From assembly GCA_009746045.1 (NCBI GenBank), contig RPFO01000827.1, positions 1 through 64,000 of the forward strand: DNA of 64,000 nucleotides, given 5' to 3'. Below are positions 18,701 to 29,689 of this stretch, in pieces (the first letter of the stretch is position 1; each line of letters opens with the position of its first letter). The notes under the pieces were generated by a model, which saw only the letters and a program-made list of their open reading frames with translations, was not told the origin of the DNA and did not search any database. Origin of the DNA: Mesostigma viride (lineage: Eukaryota; Streptophyta; Mesostigmatophyceae; Mesostigmatales; Mesostigmataceae). The translations under genes were made by a program, and so were the position numbers.

Positions 18701-21575
18701 CGGACGGGGTTGGCGGGCGGGGTGAACGTGACGTCGCCCTTCGTCTGCCACGTGGTCACGGTGAATATCGCGTAGTACGCGCCGTCCACGGGCGTGTCCA
18801 GGTGATTCTCTTTCAGCTCCGCGTTCAAGTAGAGAGTCGAGTTCCTTATGCTGGCGTCCGCGTACTCGTACTCGAACCAGAAGGCCTTGGTGAGTTTGTA
18901 GCCGTACTCGTTGGAGGTGGCCGTCGGGTCGTGCACTCCGATGAGCGCGGCGATGTCGGTCTCCTGCACGGCGCCGCCGAAGTCCACGCGGACGTCGACC
19001 TTCGAATGCGTCTCCTTGTCCGCGGACCCCGAGTAGCCGGACGCGGCGCGATCCGAGAACGTCACGCTCTTGATCTTGTCGGCCTCGAGGTTCGGCAGGA
19101 TGAAGGAAGCGGACGCCTCGGGAGGGATGTAAGGCACGTTGCCGGCCGTCGGGGTGGTCGTCCGGAAGAACAGGCTCCCTTGCGTGTATCCAGCCGCGTA
19201 GAAGGGAGACACGTCGGCCGTCACCACGAAGAACGTGTCCGTCTGTTCCGACACGACGATTTCGGGGGGCGCCAGCGTGGTCGCGGGGATCACTTCCCGG
19301 TTCGCGTTCCGATAGTGAAGTTCGTAGTATTGGTCTTTCAACTCGTCGTCCGCGTGCAAGTATCCCAGGGACATGGTGCACCGGAATTCGGCCTGGAGCG
19401 ACGTCGCGAAGTCGGCGGGGGTGAAAACGGCGATCTCTCTGTGCGCGCTCGCGATGTCGGTTTCCGACAACGCCGCGGATATGACGCCCGCCGACGCCAC
19501 CGCGAAAATGGTCCCCGCGTCGGGGATCTGCTTGACGCCTTCGTCCGCTGTCAAAGTGGTCTCCGCGGTGTCCTTGACCACGATGCGGAGAGAGGACGCG
19601 AACCCGGCGGGCAGAGGTTGCGGGTTGTTCCCCGCGAGCAGTTCCAAGAAGAAGCGGATCGTGTCGCCCTCGATCGCGGGCGGTTCGACGGACCACTTGC
19701 CGCGATCGTACGCGACGTAACTCGCCGAGTTGCGGTATTCGATCGTCAGCAGGGATTTGAGCGCCTCCGCGGACAGTTCCGTCTGATCCAGCACGCCGTT
19801 GAATTTCAGAGAGACGAGGTACGAAGAGTTTCCGAGGGTCTCGGTCCGTCGCGCGATGGCCGAGTTGGTCTGGTCCACGAGCAGTCGAGTCGCGCTCGTC
19901 AGCGTGACGGATTGGGTCACCTTGGGTAACTCGAACCGGGCCGTCTGATCGGACGTGACCAGCAGGGGGTTGTCGTCCGCGTTCACGAAGTCGAACACGA
20001 GATCGAACGAGGTCACGGGGGTGTTGCGCGCCCAGTTCAGGACGGACAGGTCTGTGATCGTGAAGTCGAACCGGTTTTGCGTGCACGAGACGGTGTAGTC
20101 GTTGTACCTCGTGTTGCTTGTCAACCCGCGGGTGTAATTTCGTTGGAATCGGTACAGCTGGCGACCGTCGGGAGCGAAGGCGCGGATGAACACGTGGGTG
20201 GCCAACCTCTCATCGAGAGGCACCAACTGGTAAAACGAGACGTCGCTGCGTCGGGGCGTGAAAGAGAGCCTGACGCTCTGTGGCGTCGAGTCGGTCGCGG
20301 GCGTGTCCGTGACGTCCGCGATCACGTCATGGGGTCGATTCGTGCGATACACTTCGACCGCCGTCTTGCCGCCGAAGAACGTGATCCCGTCCACCGCTTG
20401 GATGGGTCGGTCCGGTCCTCCCACCGCGATGGTGATGGTCCCTTCGCTCGTCGTGAACAGGCCCGTGAGGACGATCCCCATTTTGTACTTGTTGGCGCCC
20501 GATATGGACATCTGCGTGAGTCGAGACGCGCCGCCGCTCGTCACGGAATTGCGATCCACGACCGTCATGGACCCCTGGACCCCGCTCACCGTCACCAACA
20601 CGCGGTCGAGTCCCATCGCGTAGTCGCCGGTCGTCTTGTACGCGGACGGAAACGTGATTTCCGCGGACATGGTCGTGTCGTACGCGTCGTCGCGACTCAC
20701 GACGATGGACGTGATCGGGCCGCCTTCCATGCCGCCCTCGAGAGCCGAGATTCGCTGGTTGATGGAATCGTAGCCCGCGAGAGAAGAGATGCTCCCGTCG
20801 AACAAGGTGTTGTTCACGCGCGCCGTGTTGCATCGGAGTGTGTCCGTCTTGACGCCTCCTGCCACTTGCACCGTTTCCCAAGACGAAGGGGCTTGGTCGC
20901 CGAAATCTCCGAACCGGTATCCCACTTTCCCGCGGTTGTACAGCGTTCCGTTGATCTTGACGGTCGCCTTCTCCTCGCGGTACACGGGCTTGTCCCCGGA
21001 CGCGGTCGTCCTGGACGCGCTCAGAGTGTACGTCCCGTCGAACTCGCGCAGGACCGTCTCGTCGTCCCCGTCCACGTGGAAATAGGCCGTGTCCAGATTG
21101 AGACCGCCGCGCACGAAAACGCGCGACTTGGCGGCCGGGATGGTGGCGACCATCGTGGCGGTTGGGGGGACGAACGCGACGCGGTCGTTCGTGTTGGACG
21201 AGTACCTCCACGTGATCGCGCCGGGAGTGGAAGACAGGTCGAACGGACGGTACAAGGACGACGCCAGGTCCGTGGACAGATCGGTCTGTTGGACGGTGCG
21301 GGTGGCGAACACGGCGTCGGCCACCTCGGGCATCTTGAGTTTCGCGGGCGTGACGGCGCCGTCCGCGATCTTGGCGGTCGCCACGGCCGAGTCGGACAAC
21401 TGGGTCGTTCCGACGCTCCCCGCGGACAAGACCGCTGTCCGGACGTCGGAGACGTTCAGACGGTTGGAACGGATCTTGTCCTCCTCGTTGGTCGAAATCT
21501 TCGCGTTCGTGATCGCGCCGTCCGATATCGCGGACGTCGGGATCGTCCCGGTGGCCAGCTTGGCCGCAGTCACCG
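15757..21575 (-). pseudogene. Giant fiber/adhesin gene, main (C-terminal) part, three frameshifts
   Basis: Downstream of the retrotransposon the frame resumes with repeats of the type DGAITNAKI, ATAKIADGAV and TPAKLKMPEV, familiar in viral and phage fiber shafts. A jelly-roll-like block follows (ITWRYSSNTNDRVAFVPPTA, RGGLNLDTAYFHVDGDDETV) that resembles the block in the detached N-terminal part. A long series of Ig-like beta modules runs to the stop at 15757. Frame changes occur near 18485-18520, near 18180 and near 16390, each explained by one indel because the protein texture continues on both sides. With the 28556-29580 part the gene would encode about 2,280 residues. Its size and repeats point to a virion-surface host-binding fiber. 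Confidence 0.7.
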
Positions 21576-21580
21576 CCCCG
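21576..21580. other. Target-site duplication, left copy (CCCCG)
   Basis: CCCCG here and at 28551-28555 directly flanks the retrotransposon. Removing the element and one copy rejoins the viral frame in phase, giving the repeat motif DGAV expected at this place in the fiber shaft. Confidence 0.8.
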
Positions 21581-21659
21581 AGTTGGATGGAGACTAGGGA
21601 CGACGAACAACTGCGAAAGCTGAGAGCGAATGATGATTGTATTACAATAATACAATGAG
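21581..21659 (-). repeat. Truncated 3' LTR of the retrotransposon
   Basis: These 79 bp are identical to the last 79 bp of the 5' LTR (28096-28174), including GGAGACTAGGGACGACGAAC and TGTATTACAATAATACAATG. Identity stops abruptly at 21659, where the end of pol begins. The pol stop codon lies inside this repeat. Confidence 0.85.
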
Positions 21660-24600
21660 AGGCACTTTAGTGAGTGCATCAGCAGCGTTGTGTTTGTCCT
21701 CCACGTGACGGGTGGACTCCCAGTAGGTGGACTCCTGTTTCAGGACCACCCAGTCAAGATCAGTGTGGACAGCATAGGGGTTAGCAAGGAAACTGAGGAC
21801 TGACTGACTGTCAGTGAGCAAATGTGCCACCACCCCAGCATTGCTGCCTGCTTGCATCTGCAACCAAACCAGCACATGATTCAAGTACCTGGCATGAAGC
21901 ACTGCTGACACCACTGCCCTGCACTCAGCAGCATTGCTGCTGACAGCCTTGCGTCTATGCAACCGGCTGTACCATGAAATGAGAGACAAGGGTGCATCAT
22001 CATTCTGCACAAAATACAAGCCTGACTCCCTTGCCTGCATCTTGGTAATCTGCCTGGACTCCATGGAACTATCCATCATAGCTTGGATGTGAATGGTTTT
22101 GTGGAGATCCAAGGAGTGCAAGATAAGGGGAGGGCCCTCCTGGAGAGTTTTGGTGATGGCTTTGTGACCTACTTGCATCAAGACATCATCATCAACTCTG
22201 CTAACCACAGCCAGGTGAGGTGCACACGTTGAGCACAACCACCCCAGCTTGCCTCTAATGGTAGGACAGGCTCCAGGTTTGATTTTTGTTTGCAAAACCT
22301 CCAAGCAGCTGTGCATGTAATCATTGGGAGAGTAGAGTGCACACACCCACTGGTTTTGATGCTGCTGGAGTTGTAACATTGTGCCACAAAATTTTATGGC
22401 AGTGGTGCCCAGCTCTACTTGCTTGCCAATCTCAAAATGCTGTGACACTTGTTGAATAAAATCATCCACAGCACGCCTTGGCCCAGCAATCAGCTGATCA
22501 TCCCCATGCCACACAAAGGTGAGAATGCCATGAGGGTGTGGGACCACAAAGAAGCAAGGGTCTATGTCATCATATCTAGCCCCTAACTTTTCAAACACAG
22601 CCTGAGCTGACATCCTGAAAATGCGAGGAGCTGATTGCAGCCCTTCAACACCTATGTTAGCTTTCAGGTACTGCTGAGGGATGTGTTTTGCCCAAACTCT
22701 GGGAGTGGAGACTACGTACACCTGACCATGCCACACTTGTTGTGCTATCTCAGGTGAGCCTTTCAGGAAAGCCCTTTTAATGTCTGTAGCCTTACAGATA
22801 TAGTCATCCCCATCATTGAGATGACCCACAAAGACAGACAGCAAGATTTTTAGGGATGTTTGCTGAATGCCTGGCGTGTACAACTCTGCCTCTGTCAGAT
22901 CAGTGGTGCCCTTGAACTCTGTCACACAAGGTCTAGCATGAAAGATGACTGACCCATCTGCTGCTGGCTTATGTTTACACACAAACTTCAGGCGCAAGTG
23001 CTTGCACCCTGCAGGCTTTTTGTCAATAGGTGTGACAGGGGGAGTATGAGAAGGACTAAGAGGATCTGGCACTACCCATTCTTCCCTGGCCTTGTTAAAG
23101 GCCTCCACCCATTTTAGGAATCCTATGTGTGTGCGACAGTCTTGCTCTATCTGTTCATAAGAAAGAGGAGACATTTTAGCCACATCATGCTTGCCCAATC
23201 CAAATGAGTTGGGATGAAGTTTTTGGTTGTGAACCAGGTCTGCCACACAGGGTTCTTGCCCTGGGGCATACTTGGGTGTAGCAAATTTTACAGAAGCAAT
23301 GTTGGTGTTAAGAAGTTTTTCAAGAGAAATTTTGAAATGATTCAGATCAACACCACCCATGTCCTGGATGGATAGTCTATCACTGGATATGAGGACACCA
23401 GGGTAACAGAGAAAAGGATCCCCCAACAAAGCATTCCCTTTATAACCTTCCAATACCTGAAAAGGAGTGGGGATACCGAGTATAGTCAACATGACCTGAC
23501 CTAATACCTTGAGGGATGACTGCCCTGAGAAATCAGCCACATGGTGCCAGGGTGAAGGTTCCAAAGGCAAATGGGGCACAGCCAGGGCACTGATAATGCT
23601 GACCTGGGCTTGTGTGTCCACTGCAACCATAAATGGGCTATTGTCATTCTGCCCAACCTTCCCCACCTTAGCTGATCCTGCAGCAGTTTGAGCTTTGGCT
23701 CTATGAGCTGCTTGTAAAATGCGAACAGCGTCTGCTAGGCTGCGTTTGGAAGGTGCAGCTAGTGGCTGAGCTATGTTCACACTTGTAGAGGTGATAGGTT
23801 GCTGATCACCTGTTTTGCCAATGTGACCCTCTGCTGCAGGGGGCCAATCCTGCAGTGACTGCCTGCAATCATCAAGGGTGACCTGGGTGTCACAGTGGGT
23901 GTGGCTCTCACACTCACCAGTGGGTGTTCCAAACAACCACTCACTGGGCAACGCTGGGATGCCAGGCAACTGTACAGGGCTGTCGGCCAACAGCTCTTCC
24001 TCCTCTGCCACGTCTGACACAGTTGGAAAATACAATTTCATCCTGTGAGGTGAACACCTGTGAATTTTTCCCGTGTCATTGTGTTTAACTAACACTGTCC
24101 TGCCAGTGGTGTTAAACTTTAGGATGGTGGCTGGCCCATGCCAGGTACCCACCTTGCCTAGTCCCGACTCCTTGTAGAATAGGACCTGATCCCCTTCTCT
24201 GAAGGTGGGACGTGGATGCTTTGCATCCTTGACAGCTAACCTGCTAGCTGTCTGTGCTCGCTGTGCGTTGTAGAGGGCTAGTACCTCAGGTGGATAAATG
24301 CCTGCATGCAATCCATCTGGTGTAATGACCACCCCTTGTGGGGTTTTCATGAGTGGCCTCCTGTTGAGGACTTGGCACAACCTGGTGGACCACAGAGCTC
24401 TGTCAGCATAGGACCCACTGTCAGCCAGCAGATTGCCATCTTCTTTGGCTACAAGGGTTTTAATGGACCTGATGGCCCTTTCAATAATGCCTTGCCTCTC
24501 ATGATCTTCTAGCCCAGCCAGATCAATAGCCTCACACCCTGGTTCATTGGCAAGACATGTGAACTGCTGATCCAGTAACAATGCCTCCACAGGGTAGTAC

Positions 24601-25331
24601 CTGGCCTGAGCAATCAAGAGAGCCCTGAGCAACTGTGTCTTGTCCATTCCAGGTAATGGTTCAATGGTTGTGTACCTTGACCATGCATCTTTAAGTGCCA
24701 AGTAAGATTGTCCTTTGATATGAAAGACATCTCCTACCACCCTGCCCTTGCTCTTAGGTGGGGTAGCTACATGCCACTTAGGGGGTTTGGGTGCATTGAA
24801 CTGACAATGCTGGCAGTGGGATCTGACCACCTGGCATGCACGTCTGAGTGCTGCCCCCCCTATTGCTGCTGCCACCACCTCTGCACTCACTTCATGCCCA
24901 TAAAGGAAATGCAACTGCAAAGCAAGCTCCTGAAAACTGATCTGAGCATCCTCTGCTGGGGACACTCTGCACACCTTGGGAACCATAGATGTGAAGGTTG
25001 GTTTAGAGACATAATCTTCTGAAACCAGCTGTAGCACCTTTCCAGAACTGCTCACTGCTCTGACAGTGGGGCATGCAGAAGAAGAAGGTGAAGCAGGCAC
25101 ACTCAAGCCAGCATGAGAGGGAGACTCACACTTCTTGCCGTAAGGAGGCCGCTTGCAGTCCTTGGGGTCACCGTGGGGCGGCCCGTGGCACTTGTGGCAC
25201 AGGACGTCCAAATGCCCCAGCTCGTCCACGTTCTTGCGGCAGGTGGGCCGCAGGTGGTACTTCATGCCACAGCGGGTGCACCGCTGAGAAGACTTGTCCT
25301 CCTTGTCCTGCTTCTTGTTGTTGTTGTTGTT

Positions 25332-25379
<48 letters not shown>

Positions 25380-26069
25380 ACTGTTGTTGTTGTTGTTGCT
25401 GGAGCTGCCCCCCTTGGAGGGAGACTGCCCCTTACCCTTGCCCTTGCCCCAGCCCCTGCCCTTGCCCTTGCCCTTGCCCTTGCCCTTGCCCTTGCCCTTA
25501 AACATTTGTCCCAGCAGGGACTTGACTTCTGCCATAGTGACAGGTCTCTTGCTCCTGTCTTCCCTCTCCCTATCCTCCTCCTCCCTCTCTTCCCCCCTGA
25601 CCCTCTTTACAGAGGTGCCCATGGCCCCCTGGCTAAGGGGAGCCAAGGCCAGCTTGATATAATCCAATGCCTCCTTCATGTCCTCCCAGTACTTTGCCAT
25701 TCCTGTTGCAAGCATAGCGTAGGTGTTTTTGTCAAGTTTGAGTTTCTCAAGGAAGGAACGCAGCAAGAACTTGTGATCTAGCTGCTGGACATCAGGACGT
25801 GCTTTGATGGCTAGCTCATATTTCTTTGTCTCAGCCACATAGTCCACTGATGTGACCCTGTATTCCTCTACCCACCTGAATGCCCCATAGATGTCCACAG
25901 ATGAGGGGGTGGAGAGGAGGTCAGTTAGCTCCTTCATGAAAGCCTCCCAAACTGCCCTAGCCTGCGTGTCCTGCCACTTGGGATACCTACGCTGGAAGAC
26001 AAGAATGAGATTCTGAATCTGAGAAGAGGACTGATGGTAAAATCCCCCTGCATGAGAGATCCAAACCAA
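21642..26069 (-). CDS. Copia-type pol polyprotein with unusual domain order (integrase, protease, RT, RNase H)
   Basis: 1,475 residues, open throughout. In order: gag-like helices; a GKGKGKG tract and a poly-Asn run (about residues 205-250); zinc knuckles (CTRCGMKYHLRPTC, CHKCHGPPHGDPKDC); an integrase zinc-binding and catalytic core (GDVFHIKGQSYLALKDAWSR near 448, LLLDQQFT, ERQGIIERAIRSIK); an aspartic-protease-like block (AVDTQAQVSIIS near 813, then LLGDPFL); reverse transcriptase (KATDIKRAFLKG near 1100, VWHGDDQLIAG near 1188); and RNase H ending EDKHNAADALTK. In ordinary copia elements the protease precedes the integrase, and the RT box is YVDD. Here the protease-like block follows the integrase, with DTQ for DTG, and the RT box is HGDD. 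The protease call is the least certain. Confidence 0.85.
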
Positions 26070-28053
26070 TTCTTGACATTCAGTTCCTCCCTAGCCAGCT
26101 GCAGAGAGAGAAGTGCATGATTCCCCTGCTCCCTAGTATACCCCTCAGGCAGCCCCCTGACATTAATCCTATCCACAGGACGGTTTTCATTGTAAGTGGG
26201 CAACCTAGAGGGGGATGCAGGGGGAGAGGGAGAAGATGGTGTTGCTGCTGCAGCATTCACAGGAGAGACCTGCTGAGAGGGAAGTGCTACTTGAGTGAGC
26301 TGAGCAGGATGGGCAAACATGGGCTGTGTAGGAGGGTTAGACAACATAGGGGTGGGCTGGTGGGGGTGTGAGTGTGTGTCACTTCCCGCCTCCTGCTGCG
26401 GGCCTCCTCCCAATCATGGAAGGTGGGAGAGAGGGACACTTCATCGTCAGTAGGGTTAGTAAGATTGTGATGCAACCAGGTAGGCAGAGTTAGCCACCTA
26501 CCCGCCCCTCTCAGGATGGCGTTGTGTAGGAGCTCCAGCAAACGCACCAGACGCACCCTGCTGCCCTGCACCCTCCTCCCTGAGAGGAGAGCCTGCAGGG
26601 CAGGCAGCAGGTCGTCGCACACCCTGCGTGTGCCCTCTTGGAGGTTGGGCAGGCCCAGGATGTGCGTGATGATTGCACACACCAGGCTGCCCGCCTCCGC
26701 GACGTGCATCTGCTGGCTCCTGTCGGCCAGCCCACGGAAGGAGGCTGTGGCTGTCTGTATGGCACGCCACACGGCCTCATCACCAGGGTGATGAAGTCGC
26801 GACCTTGCAGGTCGCCCTCCAGCAGTGCTGGTTGCTGCCCAGCTGCGGTGGGACCCTGGGGCCCCTCCGGCCCTGCCAGGGACTTGTCCTTGTTGCGACT
26901 AGAGGGGGCCTGCCCCCCAGAGCCGCTGGAGGTGCCCGTGACACCCTCCATGGGGGCTGCATCCCCCGCCAGCGCCGGAGGCGCCGGCGTCGCTGCCGGG
27001 GTCCCTGCGACCCCGGGCGCTTGTGTCGCCGCCGGGGTCCCTGCGACCCCGGTGGCCTCCTCAGCCACCTGGCCCCCCACGCTGGGCGGGGGAGCCTGCG
27101 GCTGAGGTTGGACCCTCTGACCTGCCAGAGGGTCCTGGGTGGCTTCACCACCCATGGGCGTGTTGGGGGCGTCTGCCGCCCCGCGCCCCGTCGCAGGCGG
27201 CATCGCAGCCGCCTCACGCCTATCCGGGCCCCAGCCAACTGGCGTGACTTGGGGCCACGCTGGCAACGGAGTCAGCGCGATCTCTGGTCTGGAGACCACG
27301 CGCAGCGCCTCTCTCTGGCGCTGCCTGGACGCCCACTGATCAACAGTGCCGGGGTTGTGCCGCGGCCGATTGGCGAAACAGTACAGCCAAACCGCCACCT
27401 GAACCAGTGGGAGCTGCATCCTAAGACGCCCCTCGATCAGCGAGTGCACCCGATGAACCTCTATCGCGTGTATCTCCTCATCTGGAAGCAACTGAAAACG
27501 ATCGAGCAAGATCCGGCCGTTCACCGCAATGAACGCCGGGATGTCGTCCTCCCCAAGGGGGAGAAAATGGGGTGGGCGCCCGAACATGACCGGGGGCGGA
27601 ACATGTTCCCCATACCGGTCAATGTCCATGGTGGCCATCTGTCGGCCCACGGAAAGGTTGCCAGACGTCGCAGGTGTCTGCGACGAAAGCTCAAGCGAAG
27701 GCCGAGGCCTCGCAGGCGGCACCTCGCCATCCTCCTCGGAGGAATCACTCCGCTCACGACCCCCGTCACCTGCGACGGGGAACGTCGTGCCCGGGGGACC
27801 TGCCCCCCAGGTGCCATGGCGGACAAACCGCCAGTGGCAAACGGCCGCCCGCTCGCCATCCCCCGGGCGCCGGGCCCCACCTGCGGGCCCCGACGCCTGG
27901 GTTGGTCAGCGACCACCGTGCGGAAGGGACGTTGGGCGTCACCCTCGCATCGGTGGTGGAGGGCGTGCCCTCCGGCGAAAGGCGGGGTGAGGTGCGCCTG
28001 GCAGGCGCCTTCCCCTTGTTGTTGTTGCCGTTGTTGCCGTTGTTGGAAGCCAT
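26050..28053 (-). pseudogene. Retrotransposon gag region, frameshifted
   Basis: From an ATG at 28053 (MASNNGNNGNNNKGKAPARR) the coding texture passes through several frames. They contain MDIDRYGEHVPPPVMFGRPP, a Pro/Ala/Gly-rich linker (AGTPAATQAPGVAGTPAAT), a helical segment GSLVCAIITHILGLPNLQEG, and NRPVDRINVRGLPEGYTREQ, just before the start of pol near 26069. Frame changes fall near 27750, 26775, 26400 and 26060. The order and position directly after the primer-binding site identify it as gag. Whether gag and pol were once one frame cannot be decided here. Confidence 0.6.
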
Positions 28054-28059
28054 ATCTTT

Positions 28060-28095
28060 TTTTTGCTTAAAAAAAATATCGAACTTTTCAGTCCA
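28060..28095 (-). other. Primer-binding site and leader of the retrotransposon
   Basis: Directly after the 5' LTR the minus strand reads TGGACTGAAAAG, beginning with the TGG complementary to a tRNA CCA end. An A/T-rich leader with a run of eight T follows, and then the gag ATG. The tRNA is not identified. Confidence 0.55.
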
Positions 28096-28550
28096 AGTTG
28101 GATGGAGACTAGGGACGACGAACAACTGCGAAAGCTGAGAGCGAATGATGATTGTATTACAATAATACAATGAGAGAGAGATGAAAGCTGAGGGCTCAGA
28201 ATGGAACTGGGCAGACTCGGGTGCTGTGGCACTCCCCAGTGCTACGCCTATATGCCTATGGCGGTGCTACCTGCAGCACACGACCAGTGGACAAGTGTAC
28301 ACTGCAATGCCATGCGACCACGTCACTAGCATCCAGCTAAGACTCGGCCCGTCAGGCCCGGCTACACCGGACCTGGCGGGTCGAACTAGCACCTAGGAAC
28401 AGTCTGGCACTAACCGCACATCGGTCCACATGACACCTCAGTACCGTACACCCTGCCGTACTGTACTGAGGTGTCCCGCTCAGCCGCGGTAGGCAATACG
28501 CGGCGCGCAGGCCGGAAATCCGTGTGTCAGCCTAAGCATCTCATCTAACT
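28096..28550 (-). repeat. 5' LTR of the retrotransposon (455 bp)
   Basis: It begins (minus strand) AGTTAGATGAGATG at 28550 and ends CATCCAACT at 28096. Its last 79 bp recur at the other end of the element. It contains a perfect 13-bp inverted repeat, GACACCTCAGTAC (28432-28444) and GTACTGAGGTGTC (28463-28475), separated by 18 bases, able to form a hairpin. Confidence 0.8.
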
Positions 28551-28555
28551 CCCCG
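28551..28555. other. Target-site duplication, right copy (CCCCG)
   Basis: Pairs with 21576-21580. Five bases is the usual duplication length for copia integrases. Confidence 0.8.
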
Positions 28556-29580
28556 TCCGCCAGCTTGGCGGTCGTGACGGAGGCGGCGGCGAGTTTGTCC
28601 GTCGTCACCGCGTCCGCTGCGAGTTTGGCGGCCGTCGCGGACCCGGACGCGAGTTTGTCCGCCGTGACGGCTCCGGTCGCCAGCTTGGCGGACGTGACGG
28701 CGGCGTCGGCGATTTGGGCGGTCGCGATCGAACCGTCGGCCGGTGCGACGCCGGCGACTTGTCCGGCCAGCGCGGCCGAGACGGACGGGATGTCCAGGAG
28801 GTCAGCCGTGATCGTGCCGGCGCGGATCTTGGCGGCCGTGACGGCGCTCGCCGCGATCTTCGCCTCCGTGACCGCCTCGTTCGCGAGGTTGGTCGTGGCC
28901 ACTTCCGTCAGTTGGGCCAGTCCTCCGAGGTCGGGCTTGCCCCGGATCTGGTCCCAGTGCCCCTTGAACTGGACGCCCGTCGAGTCGTCGGCGAACTGGA
29001 TGTAGTCCACGGACGCGCCGCCGGTCACGCTCAGACGCACGTTCCGCGACGGGGCGGTGGCGGATCCCAACACGAGGCCGTCGCCCGCGGCGCCGCCGAA
29101 GAACCTGCTCCCGCCCGCCCCCTGTATCAACGTGACATGCGGCAAGAACGGCTTTTCGGCCAATGCGGCGTAGGTCCCGTCGAACCTCTGCGCCTTCGGA
29201 AACCGGAGCCAGTCCGTGTCGAGTCCGCCGCGGACGTACACCGCCCCCGCCAACGCGTTCGACGGAGGCGTCTCGTTCGCGGCCAGGAACACCACTCTCT
29301 TCGCTGGGTCGGACGGGTACATCCACGTAATGCCTCCCGTCGTCGCGCTCGTGAACACGCTCGTGTTCAGCTTGGTTTTCAACGCCGCGTCCAGTTTGCT
29401 TTCGGTGATGCTGCCGTCCGTGATGGTCGTCCCGCCGGAATACGACACGCCGTTGATCATCAGGGACGGGGATTCGAATTGGAGTCGCGGGGTGGTCAGT
29501 CGGATGCTCTCTCGCGACGTCAGCGTCAGGATGCCCGTGTCGGAACGGACTTTACGCGCAATGATCTCGTTCAGAGACAT
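28556..29580 (-). pseudogene. Giant fiber gene, N-terminal part, cut off by the retrotransposon
   Basis: The ATG at 29580 gives MSLNEIIARKVRSDTGILTL. A short N-terminal anchor and beta block lead to ITWMYPSDPAKRVVFLAANE and VYVRGGLDTDWLRFPKAQRF. The shaft repeats follow: VTEAKIAASAVTAAKI, IATAQIADAAVTSAKLA, VTADKLASGSATAAKLA, VTTAKLADG. The viral reading ends at the CCCCG duplication; a chance frame continues 75 bases into the LTR. Upstream there is a T8 run and GTAAGA within 45 bases of the ATG. The anchor plus shaft design matches fibers whose N-terminus attaches to the particle. The missing continuation lies at 15757-21575. Confidence 0.75.
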
Positions 29581-29689
29581 CGCGACGTCTTTTCTATCTC
29601 TTACCCGGCACAAAAAAAACGTCTGCGCGCCGCGTTCTCCGCGACCGCTTTATATTCCGCGCATCTAGTTGTAGATCGCGACCGAGGAG

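Larger units (their letters stand above)
21581..28550 (-). mobile_element. Ty1/copia-related LTR retrotransposon inserted in the fiber gene
   Basis: About 7 kb flanked by a 5-bp duplication (CCCCG). Reading on the minus strand: 5' LTR (28550-28096), a primer-binding site starting TGGACTGAAAAG directly after the LTR, a gag region, a long pol frame, and a short 3' terminal repeat (21659-21581). The ends are AGTTAGATG...CATCCAACT, an inverted pair but not the usual TG...CA. Base composition is less GC-rich than the viral DNA, and codon use differs. The 3' LTR keeps only its last 79 bp; the lost part runs from the end of pol into the LTR, so the copy cannot transpose by itself. Confidence 0.9.

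Noticed and set aside
18667-21597. Plus-strand open frames of 420-506 codons
   Set aside because: Antisense to the fiber gene; Arg/Val/Gly/Asp-rich shadow composition.
25073-25501. Plus-strand Cys- and Leu-rich open frames
   Set aside because: Antisense of the poly-Asn and Gly-Lys tracts of the retrotransposon polyprotein.
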